From Leptospira harrisiae (GTDB taxonomy: Bacteria > Spirochaetota > Leptospiria > Leptospirales > Leptospiraceae), in the NCBI RefSeq assembly GCF_002811945.1, contig NZ_NPDX01000003.1, positions 248,001 to 312,000 of the forward strand: a stretch of DNA of 64,000 nt, read 5' to 3'. The position numbers and the translations under genes were made by a program. This document shows positions 38,802-46,022 of the stretch, in pieces (position 1 is the stretch's first letter; each line of letters begins with the position of its first letter). The notes beneath the pieces were generated by a model. That model was not told the DNA's origin. It did not search any database and saw only the letters and a list, made by a program, of their open reading frames with translations.

Positions 38802-40223
38802 AGTCACTATAGCAATAGGCAGTATGTTCGTTGCCACATCTACGATTTTTGTCAAACTTCCATTTGACTGATTGATTTGAAAAATGTCCACCGTATTTGC
38901 ATTAAAGTTTGTCACATATAAGAACTTTCCCGAAGAATCAATGTTAATCCCTGTTGGACCATCTCCCGTTGTCATTTGGCTCATAGCAGCAGGAAACAAA
39001 CTCCCCGTACTTGGATCAATTCCATAGATAGAAACAAAATCGGAACCTTGGTTCGTCATATACAAAAATTTTCCTGAAGGATCAGCCACAACCGACCTAG
39101 AATTTAATCCCATGGGTACAGTGGCAGGAAAAAAAGAACTCAAAAAACCACTGTTAGAATCTATTTGATAGGTAGAAATATTATTATCTGAATCGTTCAC
39201 GATATATAAATTTTTTCCATTCGATAGAATTTCTAAATTTCTCGGGAATGCGCCCGTTCCTATCGTTTGGATTACATTTGGCGATGGAATTCCTGTAGCC
39301 GGATCAATCCAATAGGAATCCATCAACTTACTATTATAATTTGGGACATAGAGATAGTTTCCAAAAGGATCAACGGCAATACTAGAGGCGCCGGTGCTAG
39401 CAGGAATTGTACTAATCAATGTTAAATTTCCAGTCGCCTGATTGACCAAAAAAGTAGCAATGTTCAAATTATTACGAATGTATACGATATCTTTATACGG
39501 ATGATAAGTCATCGCTAAAGGTGACACTCCTCCACTTGGTACTGTTCCAACTACGCTTAAATTACCATTAGTTTGGTTAATGGAAAACTGGCTAAGATCA
39601 TTCGAACTCCGGTTAGCCACAGTTAAATATTTCTGGCTTGGGCTGATACCTAAGGATTCAGGACCACCCCCCACAGCTATGGTTCCATTTCCAGTTAATA
39701 CGCCATTATTTGCATTGATAAAAAATAAATTAACTAAGCTTGAAGTTGTATTCAACAAATAAGCAAATTTAGGAGTGAATAATGATTTAATAATCAAAGG
39801 AATTGTAATTTGTTTATTTTGATTCCCAGCAGTTATAAAATATTTTGTAGCGTTTACACCAACTAAAGGAGTTCCCGAAATTACACAAGTTGTAGGATTG
39901 AATACTAGTCCAGTAGGTAAGCTCGGCGAAATTTTACAAAATTCAATGGGTTCGGATGCAAACGGAACCATTGGAACAATCGTTTCATTTTGTCTAATCA
40001 CAAAATAATCGGACTCATAACGAAACCGAAAAGGATTTAAACCGGCAAAGGAAGCACAAAGATATTTCCCATCATCAGAACCAAATTCTAACAATGCGGA
40101 AATTAAAAAACTCTCACTTTTTGGATCACAAGTTCCATTTAATTTGGCTGGACTACAATTAAGATAAAACAAAAAAAAATAAAAACATAAAAACAAAGAC
40201 AAAATCTTGAATTGATTCTTCAC
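38784..40223 (-). CDS. Beta-propeller (YVTN/lactonase-like) lipoprotein, copy 1
   Basis: A 479-residue lipoprotein starting with GTG; lipobox FFLFYLNC, Cys23. Residues ~65-150 form a putative Ig-like (He_PIG) domain with SLPTGLVFNPTTCVISGTPL. Residues ~155-479 form a propeller of about seven ~43-residue repeats such as PESLGISPSQKYLTVANRS and GDGPTGINIDSSGKFLYVTN. The lactonase-like fold is clear, but no catalytic residues are recognised; a binding role at the surface is as likely. It has the same length and arrangement as its paralogue at 44480-45919. A conserved motif/-10 promoter lies just upstream. Confidence 0.85.
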   Translation of the reverse strand: MKNQFKILSLFLCFYFFLFYLNCSPAKLNGTCDPKSESFLISALLEFGSDDGKYLCASFAGLNPFRFRYESDYFVIRQNETIVPMVPFASEPIEFCKISPSLPTGLVFNPTTCVISGTPLVGVNATKYFITAGNQNKQITIPLIIKSLFTPKFAYLLNTTSSLVNLFFINANNGVLTGNGTIAVGGGPESLGISPSQKYLTVANRSSNDLSQFSINQTNGNLSVVGTVPSGGVSPLAMTYHPYKDIVYIRNNLNIATFLVNQATGNLTLISTIPASTGASSIAVDPFGNYLYVPNYNSKLMDSYWIDPATGIPSPNVIQTIGTGAFPRNLEILSNGKNLYIVNDSDNNISTYQIDSNSGFLSSFFPATVPMGLNSRSVVADPSGKFLYMTNQGSDFVSIYGIDPSTGSLFPAAMSQMTTGDGPTGINIDSSGKFLYVTNFNANTVDIFQINQSNGSLTKIVDVATNILPIAIVTSGTNP

Positions 40224-40243
40224 TATAGAAAACCTTATAGTGT

Positions 40244-40296
40244 ATTCTAATTCAAGAGATGGAGTTCGTCGTCCTGGGACGGGAATCCGGAGTCAG
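40244..40296 (-). promoter_or_regulatory. Conserved lipoprotein-regulon promoter, site A (for propeller 1)
   Basis: Read on the minus strand: a GC-rich motif (40268-40296) ending CCCAGGACGAC, exactly 16 nt, then ATTAGAAT (40251-40244), then the GTG start ~20 nt on. Relative to sites B and C it has a 7-nt insert (CCGGATT), which site D also carries. ATTAGAAT should be the -10; GGACGAC falls at the -35 position. Confidence 0.7.
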
Positions 40297-40344
40297 AACC
40301 TATTTTTCGAATCTAACTTTCACGCTATGGCCAAAATTTATTTT

Positions 40345-40498
40345 ATGAATTTCCCGTAGCTCAATCAGCCACATACGAATTTTAATTGTGGTTCTAATCG
40401 TAGCATCTTGCCAAACAAAACCAACTGACGAGAGTTTACCGAGAGTGATAGATGGCAAAATGAACCTAAGTAAGCTGAACGAAATTACGATGTTTTAG
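40345..40498 (+). pseudogene. Truncated remnant of the LytS-like sensor kinase gene (copy 1)
   Basis: After a frameshifted start (ATG 40345, stop four codons on), the frame reads IRILIVVLIVASC then QTKPTDESLPRVIDGKMNLS, and ends at TAG 40498. The intact kinase at 46023 has LFTLISC, then NSTPADESLPMVIEGKMDLH in the same place. Only the signal peptide and the first ~25 mature residues survive; the sensor, membrane and kinase domains are gone. Its position, divergent from the propeller and upstream of a response regulator, matches the intact cassette. Confidence 0.75.
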
Positions 40499-40530
40499 AA
40501 ATTTCAATACACAATTCAAATCTTTGAATG

Positions 40531-40554
40531 GATCCATTGCTTGGATCTTTTTTT
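40531..40554 (+). terminator. Short intrinsic terminator after the kinase remnant
   Basis: GATCC and GGATC form a 5-bp stem with a 7-nt loop, followed by seven T. It may end transcription from the remnant's old promoter. 40224-40751 contains no intact gene. Confidence 0.5.
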
Positions 40555-40670
40555 CCAATGACTTCTTTAATTTCTGAGAGAAAGAATACTACTTCCCAAA
40601 TTGATCAAATAATAATGTTCAATGCATATCAGTCTTAAACTAAACTTTTTATTTCGCATTAATTCTCATC

Positions 40671-40716
40671 CTGATTCCCGACCCAGGACGACAAATATAC
40701 AGGTTTGTATTAGAAT
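40671..40716 (+). promoter_or_regulatory. Conserved lipoprotein-regulon promoter, site B
   Basis: CTGATTCCCGACCC plus AGGACGAC (40671-40692), exactly 16 nt, then ATTAGAAT (40709-40716). The small lipoprotein gene starts 35 nt further on. Confidence 0.7.
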
Positions 40717-40751
40717 GGGGTCCAAATGTTAGTTTTAAGGAGTATATCATT

Positions 40752-41048
40752 GTGAATTTGAAAATAATTTCATTTTTTCTTTCATCATTACTTATATTTT
40801 ATTGTGGCTCTTTTCCTGTCGGTCAAAAACGTTTTAACGAAATGATAACAGAAAAAGTAAAGGCAAGAGCGGCCTTTGATTTTGATTGTCCAGTTGAAAA
40901 TGTAAAAATTAGTATAATAGACGCTAAAAATTTTGGAGCCAATGGTTGCAAACAACGTGCAACATTTACCGTATATCCTGCAGACTGTGCTCCGACAACC
41001 GTGAATGAGTATGGAGTTGAAAAGTATTGTCAAATTGTAAGAAATTAG
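40752..41048 (+). CDS. Small lipoprotein with a conserved Cys-rich domain of unknown function
   Basis: A 98-residue protein starting at GTG with TAAGGAGT about 9 nt upstream. The lipobox is SSLLIFYC (Cys18). The mature part AAFDFDCPVENVKISIIDAKNFGANGCKQRATFTV follows a pattern (FDCP..V.V.......GCG/K.A.Y.V) that I have seen in many small uncharacterised bacterial proteins; two disulfides are plausible. It is preceded by conserved promoter site B and followed by a very strong terminator, so it is a single-gene unit of the lipoprotein regulon. Function unknown. Confidence 0.75.
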   Translation: MNLKIISFFLSSLLIFYCGSFPVGQKRFNEMITEKVKARAAFDFDCPVENVKISIIDAKNFGANGCKQRATFTVYPADCAPTTVNEYGVEKYCQIVRN

Positions 41049-41073
41049 AAAATCTACGCTTTGTTTATATGAC

Positions 41074-41110
41074 AAAATCCCAATGTAATTTAGATTACAT
41101 TGGGATTTTT
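41074..41110 (+). terminator. Strong intrinsic terminator
   Basis: A perfect 16-bp stem (AAAATCCCAATGTAAT and its complement) with a TTAG loop, ending in a T-run. Confidence 0.85.
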
Positions 41111-41193
41111 ATAATGACAGAAAAGAATTTTGTCAACCGAGAACATTCACAATGTTTTGCAATTGGCCTCTAGTTTCTTTGACAAAAAACGAA

Positions 41194-41766
41194 TCAGTTC
41201 GATTTAAGATTTTCCATTAGAATTTTGTTTAACTTTTTAATGCGATTTTGAAAATAACTTTTATCTTCCAGTGAACAAGAAAAAAGATAACTACCATAAA
41301 CGGATACAATCACGTTTTCAGAAATATTCCATGCTTTACTATTCGGATACCCCTCTTTCGAAATTACTTTTGACAATTTTAAGGTAAGATCTTTGTAAAA
41401 AAGATTTAATTTGTCCATATAGTAGACTCTCTGATGGCTTAATGCCAAACTACTCATAAAATGAATATAAGATAAAAGAAGAGTATCATACACAAAAGTG
41501 TTAAGAAACTCTTCGATCCCTTTTTTACCCTTAAGTTTATTTTCAGTTAATAACAACAATTTTTCATTCAGAAACCGCTCCGCATGTAAAATTATAAAAT
41601 CTACCATATCCGATTTTCCACTGGGGAAAAAATAATAAATACTCCCTTTCCCTAAACCTGTGACTTCTCCAACCATTTTAATGGATACACCATCAACTCC
41701 ATAATTACAAAACAACTCGAGTAATTTAGGGATTAAATCAACCTTCTCCGTAACCGTCTTTGCCAT
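41194..41766 (-). CDS. TetR-family regulator, divergent from the hot-dog protein gene
   Basis: A 190-residue protein from ATG 41766 (MAKTVTEKVDLIPKLLELF); an in-frame start six codons upstream is less likely. The TetR helix-turn-helix is GVSIKMVGEVTGLGKGSIYYFFPSGKSDMVDFI, followed by a helical C-terminal domain. Between it and the divergent hot-dog gene lies the inverted repeat TTTACT-4-AGTAAA, a likely operator. It may control the hot-dog gene and, through the ATGA overlap, the response regulator behind it. Confidence 0.85.
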   Translation of the reverse strand: MAKTVTEKVDLIPKLLELFCNYGVDGVSIKMVGEVTGLGKGSIYYFFPSGKSDMVDFIILHAERFLNEKLLLLTENKLKGKKGIEEFLNTFVYDTLLLSYIHFMSSLALSHQRVYYMDKLNLFYKDLTLKLSKVISKEGYPNSKAWNISENVIVSVYGSYLFSCSLEDKSYFQNRIKKLNKILMENLKSN

Positions 41767-41786
41767 GTTTACCAAATGGTACACTG

Positions 41787-41802
41787 TTTACTAATCAGTA
41801 AA
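41787..41802. promoter_or_regulatory. Probable TetR operator
   Basis: TTTACTAATCAGTAAA is a 6-4-6 perfect inverted repeat in the 102-nt gap between the TetR and hot-dog genes. Confidence 0.6.
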
Positions 41803-41868
41803 TACTATTTCAACATTTCGATTTTTTTTCATTGCGAACTTCATCCACCTTCAAATTCTAATTTTCAA

Positions 41869-42387
41869 ATGAAAGAAAATTTGGCTAATTCTTTCCATCC
41901 AGATCCAAAGTGGAAATGGATGGAGTTTTTTTTAGGATTTAAAAAAGCAATCAACCTCTATAGTCCTTTCTGGGGATCCGGAATAAAAGTATTACAATAT
42001 AACAAAGAAAAACAACAAATCAATGTTCAATTAAAAATGAATTTCTTTAATAAAGGTTACATGGGAACACATTTCGGCGGATCTCTTTATTCCATGTGTG
42101 ATCCATTTTATGTTTATTTATTAATGAAAAACTTAGGAAGTAATTATATGGTTTGGGACAAACGTGCGGAGATTGAATACATAAATAAAAACAACAATTC
42201 AGTTTTTGCAAAATTTGAAGTATCGGAAAATGATATAGAGAACATAAAATCCCGGTTATCGAAACAAAAAAAAATCGATTATACATTCACGATTAACGTA
42301 ACAGATTCCAAAGAAAACACGATCGCTTTAGTTAAAAAAATAATATATATAAGAAAGCTGACACCAAAACAAAAAAACAGAATATGA
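41869..42387 (+). CDS. Hot-dog-fold protein, DUF4442/thioesterase-like
   Basis: A 172-residue protein from ATG 41869 (MKENLANSFHPDPKWKW); the frame is open further upstream, but that part overlaps the operator. The blocks INLYSPFWGSGIKVL, NKGYMGTHFGGSLYSMCDPFYVYLLMKNLG and VWDKRAEIEYINKNNNSVFAKFEV fit the DUF4442/PaaI-like hot-dog family, some of whose members are acyl-CoA thioesterases. The usual catalytic Asp/Glu is represented by the Asp in MCDP. Its stop overlaps the response regulator start (ATGA). Confidence 0.75.
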   Translation: MKENLANSFHPDPKWKWMEFFLGFKKAINLYSPFWGSGIKVLQYNKEKQQINVQLKMNFFNKGYMGTHFGGSLYSMCDPFYVYLLMKNLGSNYMVWDKRAEIEYINKNNNSVFAKFEVSENDIENIKSRLSKQKKIDYTFTINVTDSKENTIALVKKIIYIRKLTPKQKNRI

Positions 42388-43142
42388 AAGTATTAATTTT
42401 AGAAGACGAACCTATACACGCAAAATACTTAGCAAAACTATTAAATTCAATTTTAGAATTGCCGATTGCTGAAATTATACACGCAACTTCCCTGGAAATG
42501 GCATATAGTTATTATAGGCAATCTACTATTGATTTATTTTTTTTAGATCTTAATATATTTGGGTCTGATGGTTTTCATTTTTTAGACAAATTCCCTAATG
42601 AAACAATGAAAACCATTGTTGTTTCCGCAAATACTGACATTGCCATTCGTGCTTTTGAGTATGGAGTCCTAGACTTTCTCGAAAAACCAGTCTCCGAAGA
42701 AAGGTTACGATTGGCCTTAGAAAGATATTTCCTTCGAACAAAGACCAATCAAAAAGAAACGAGCAACCAAAACTATGTAAAATCACGTTTATTACAAGTG
42801 GATATTGATAAACTCGAGAGTCGTTTGTCTGAGCTTATGGAAATTAAAAAAGTCTATCAAAACGAGGATTTATCTCTTGAAACATTGGCCGAAGAACTAG
42901 AGTTACACCCAAGACAACTATCAGAATTTTTGAATGGAATCAAACTAACTAGTTTTAATTCATTTTTACACAGTTACCGAATCAAAGAAGCAAAAGAACT
43001 TTTGATCAAATATCCAGACAGGAAAGTCAGTGATATAGGTTTTGAAGTTGGCTACAAGTCCCTTTCTAGTTTTTATGACGCATTCAAAAAGGAACAAAAA
43101 ATCACCACATCAGAATTTAGACAAAAAACATTAACTACCTAA
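42384..43142 (+). CDS. Response regulator with AraC-type output domain, copy 1 (kinase lost)
   Basis: A 252-residue protein. Receiver ~1-120: LILEDEPIHAKYL, phospho-Asp55 in FFLDLNIFG, Lys in FLEKPVSEERL. A ~25-residue linker leads to a C-terminal HTH_18 domain (~150-250): LETLAEELELHPRQLSEFLNGIK, then KVSDIGFEVGYKSLSSFYDAFKK. It is a close paralogue of the regulator at 47962. Its cognate kinase gene has decayed to a fragment upstream, yet the regulator frame is intact, so it may respond to the paralogous kinase at 46023. It is translationally coupled to the hot-dog gene. Confidence 0.88.
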   Translation: MKVLILEDEPIHAKYLAKLLNSILELPIAEIIHATSLEMAYSYYRQSTIDLFFLDLNIFGSDGFHFLDKFPNETMKTIVVSANTDIAIRAFEYGVLDFLEKPVSEERLRLALERYFLRTKTNQKETSNQNYVKSRLLQVDIDKLESRLSELMEIKKVYQNEDLSLETLAEELELHPRQLSEFLNGIKLTSFNSFLHSYRIKEAKELLIKYPDRKVSDIGFEVGYKSLSSFYDAFKKEQKITTSEFRQKTLTT

Positions 43143-43162
43143 AAAATGCAATACCTATGCTC

Positions 43163-43208
43163 CTGACTCCCGTCCCAGGACGACAGAAAAATCAAAATGC
43201 ATTAGAAT
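43163..43208 (+). promoter_or_regulatory. Conserved lipoprotein-regulon promoter, site C
   Basis: CTGACTCCCGTCCC plus AGGACGAC (43163-43184), exactly 16 nt, then ATTAGAAT (43201-43208). The lipoprotein ATG lies 49 nt further, after a good AGGAGA ribosome site. Confidence 0.72.
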
Positions 43209-43257
43209 AGTAAAGATTATTAATTTAGCAAGGCCACTTAGTTTAGGAGAACTTTTG

Positions 43258-44268
43258 ATGTTAATAGAAAAAAAAATATTTGGCAGTTCGTTTCACACAA
43301 AAATAATAAAATCGAAAAAGAGATTATTCGAAATAACGATTTTATCTCTCTGTCTATTGATTACTCTGTCGTTAATTAGCTGCACAAAAGAAGATAAAAA
43401 AGCAGACCAAACAAATACTATTGGTTTATTGGGTTTGCCTACAGAAAACCAACTATCTTCAAATTCAGAGGGTAACAATTCAGGAGGAGTATTGCCCCCC
43501 ATCCCACCGGTGGTAGGCCAACCTGCTCCTCCAGGGCAACCGCTAAACGCTCCCATCTTAAACAATCCCCATACTCACTTAGAAGATACACCTGTAACAG
43601 AAGATGCAAGCGGATTTTATGGAAAAATTTCCATCGATCAAATCAGCTTCCAACAACCCGTACATAACCAAACAACGATTACTGCCTATATTGGAAAACG
43701 AAATATGAAATTGGAACCGGACGGGACGGTAATCAATGCAGCCAACTTCAAAACATTAGTGCCAATCAATCCAAATGGTGGAGCCTTTTGGTTTAATTTT
43801 AAATTTCCTGCGGACCAAAAACAAAAACTAATCCTTGTGGCAAGAAATGAATTTGGAATTTCATCCAAAGAGATTGATTTCTCTCACAATAGAAACTGCA
43901 TTGGTGCGCCTCTTGTTCCAATCGTTATTGGCAATTGTGACCCACATTGTTTTGAAATTTCCAACAACGCTGGACAGTTGGAGTTTAAATCGAAACTCAA
44001 ACATGAGGAAATTACTTATCTTGAATTTGAAATCTATGGAATGAGTCCAAAAACAGGAGGACCCCTTTTAGTTCCGAATGCCTTCAGTTATATATGGGAT
44101 GATCCAGCACATCCTCCTTTACAACCTGGTGTCACCACTATTGCAACTTCTTTAAACCAAGAAGGTAAAGATAATATTTGTCTTGAAATACAAAGCAATA
44201 TTATGATGGAGGATGGAAACGGAACCTTTAGCGCTGATTTCTTCCATAGTAGAGTTAGGTTGGAATAA
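43258..44268 (+). CDS. Leptospira-type lipoprotein, paralogue of the one at 28449
   Basis: A 336-residue product from ATG 43258 (AGGAGA 7 nt upstream; the in-frame TTG at 43255 is not needed). The lipobox is ITLSLISC (Cys42), followed by a low-complexity Ser/Asn/Gly/Pro linker (~55-95). The body shares SFQQPV..QTTITAYIGKRNMKL, PDGTVINA, LVARNEFGIS and NCDPHCFE with the 28449 lipoprotein. There is no named domain; it is a probable surface protein. It sits between the two kinase/propeller cassettes with its own conserved promoter. Confidence 0.78.
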   Translation: MLIEKKIFGSSFHTKIIKSKKRLFEITILSLCLLITLSLISCTKEDKKADQTNTIGLLGLPTENQLSSNSEGNNSGGVLPPIPPVVGQPAPPGQPLNAPILNNPHTHLEDTPVTEDASGFYGKISIDQISFQQPVHNQTTITAYIGKRNMKLEPDGTVINAANFKTLVPINPNGGAFWFNFKFPADQKQKLILVARNEFGISSKEIDFSHNRNCIGAPLVPIVIGNCDPHCFEISNNAGQLEFKSKLKHEEITYLEFEIYGMSPKTGGPLLVPNAFSYIWDDPAHPPLQPGVTTIATSLNQEGKDNICLEIQSNIMMEDGNGTFSADFFHSRVRLE

Positions 44269-44479
44269 AACTCCAAAATAAGCATTCAACACAAAGGAAA
44301 ATTTTCATCTAGTAAAACAAATACCCTCCTTTAAAAGGAAACAAGGGGGGGTTGCAATTCAAAAAAGGCCTTCACTAATATCGATTTTTTCTTTCCGATA
44401 AGAATCCTCTATCTTTTTCAGTAATTTACAAAACAACTTACCTTAATCCAAAGACTAAAGAATCATTACCTACAATGAA

Positions 44480-45919
44480 TTAGGGATTCGTTCCTGCAGT
44501 GACTATCGCCAAAGGTAAGGTGCTTGTGCCAACATTTCCATTAGGTGACAAACTTCCATCAGTAAGATTGATCTTAAACATATCGACTGTACTTGCATTG
44601 ATATTCGTTACATACAAAAATTTTCCAGATGAATCAGTAGAAATTCCTGTTGGAGCATCACCTTGACTAAGCATATACGTTGTTCCTTGAGACAGACTTC
44701 CATTGGTCGGATCAACTCTGTAAATAGAGACCGAATCAGAACCTTGTTGAGTCATATAGACAAATCTGCCAGTAGGATCAGCAGAAATCGACCTTGCATT
44801 GACACCTAAGGGAATCGTTGCAAATCCTAAAGTTTCTAACATTCCATTGTCCGGATTGATTCGGTAAGATGAAATATTATTATCTGCATCATTAACCAGG
44901 TAAAGATTTTTGCCATTTGCCAATATCTCCAAGTTTCTTGGGAAGGCTCCAGTTCCAATCGATTGTATTACGGTAGGATTAGGTAAACCCGTTGTTGGAT
45001 CTATATGGTAGACATCCATACTCCTTCCGCCATAATTAAGAACATATAAATAATTTCCCAAAGGATCTATCATTAAGCTAGATGCGCCTGTGTTTACTGC
45101 CATCGTATATACTGATGATAAAGTTCCCGTTGTTTGGTTTACAACAAAAGTATTTACATTTTCAAAATTCCGAATATAAACCATGTCCTTATAAGGATGG
45201 TATACTAAACTTGATGGAGAATTTCCGCCGCTAGCGACATTTCCTAAGCTCGTTAAATCTCCATTTGTTTGGTTTATTGAAAATTGGGTAATATTATTGG
45301 AATTTCTATTTGGTACAGTTAAATATTTTTGGCTGGGACTAACAGCCAAAGATTCTGGTCCCCCGCCAGCAGCCACAAACCCAGAAGCATTTAACACTCC
45401 TGAACTTGAATTGACTGAATAGGAATTCACTAGTCCCGAATTTGTATTTACTACATAAGCAAATTTAGGGGTATATAAAGACTTTATAATCAATGGAATT
45501 GTAGTTTGTTTATTACTACTACTTGCAGTGATCAAATATTTTATTGAACTCGTTCCGACAGTAGGAGTTCCTGAAATCGCACAATTGGATTCATTTAAGG
45601 TCAATCCAGCAGGCAAACTCGGCAAAGATTGGCATTTCTCAATCGGCTCTGATGCAAAAGGGATGATGGGACCTGTAGGTTCATTTTGTCGAACCACAAG
45701 ATAATCCGTACCATAATTCAAACGAAAAGGATTCAAACCACCAAAAACAGAGCACAAAAATTTTCCATCCGTTGAACCAAACTCCAATAAGGCGGATATC
45801 AAAAAGTTGGCACTCTCAGGGTCACATGTTGAATTCAATTTAGCCGGACTACATTGAAGATTTAGAAAAAGTAAGTAAAAACTTAAGAACAAACGCAGAA
45901 TATTGAATTGATTCTTCAC
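44480..45919 (-). CDS. Beta-propeller (YVTN/lactonase-like) lipoprotein, copy 2
   Basis: 479 residues, the same length and layout as copy 1: lipobox LLFLNLQC (Cys23), putative Ig-like block SLPAGLTLNESNCAISGTP, then ~7 propeller repeats such as GPESLAVSPSQKYLTVPNRNSNNITQFS and GDAPTGISTDSSGKFLYVTN. Protein and upstream region are both conserved between the copies, showing duplication of the whole unit. It is divergent from the intact sensor kinase. The ligand is unknown; the surface location and linkage to a kinase suggest that it binds or processes the signal. Confidence 0.86.
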   Translation of the reverse strand: MKNQFNILRLFLSFYLLFLNLQCSPAKLNSTCDPESANFLISALLEFGSTDGKFLCSVFGGLNPFRLNYGTDYLVVRQNEPTGPIIPFASEPIEKCQSLPSLPAGLTLNESNCAISGTPTVGTSSIKYLITASSSNKQTTIPLIIKSLYTPKFAYVVNTNSGLVNSYSVNSSSGVLNASGFVAAGGGPESLAVSPSQKYLTVPNRNSNNITQFSINQTNGDLTSLGNVASGGNSPSSLVYHPYKDMVYIRNFENVNTFVVNQTTGTLSSVYTMAVNTGASSLMIDPLGNYLYVLNYGGRSMDVYHIDPTTGLPNPTVIQSIGTGAFPRNLEILANGKNLYLVNDADNNISSYRINPDNGMLETLGFATIPLGVNARSISADPTGRFVYMTQQGSDSVSIYRVDPTNGSLSQGTTYMLSQGDAPTGISTDSSGKFLYVTNINASTVDMFKINLTDGSLSPNGNVGTSTLPLAIVTAGTNP

Positions 45920-45939
45920 TACAGAAAACCTTACTATGG

Positions 45940-45990
45940 ATTCTAATCGAAGATTTAAAATCTGTCGTCCGGGGACTGGAATCCGGATTA
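45940..45990 (-). promoter_or_regulatory. Conserved lipoprotein-regulon promoter, site D (for propeller 2)
   Basis: On the minus strand: a motif (45990-45964) ending CCCCGGACGAC, exactly 16 nt, then ATTAGAAT (45947-45940), close to the start of propeller 2. A TATAAT at 46008-46013 on the plus strand could serve the divergent kinase. Confidence 0.68.
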
Positions 45991-46022
45991 CGGATCAAAA
46001 TTATAAATATAATTTGAAAGTT

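Noticed and set aside
44336..44352. G-run with nearby CCCTCC as a terminator
   Set aside because: Pairing is poor and no T-run follows on either strand.
45936..46022. Upstream in-frame start of the LytS-like kinase
   Set aside because: The extension would translate the conserved promoter motif and hide the lipoprotein signal; ATG 46023 fits the family and the remnant in copy 1.
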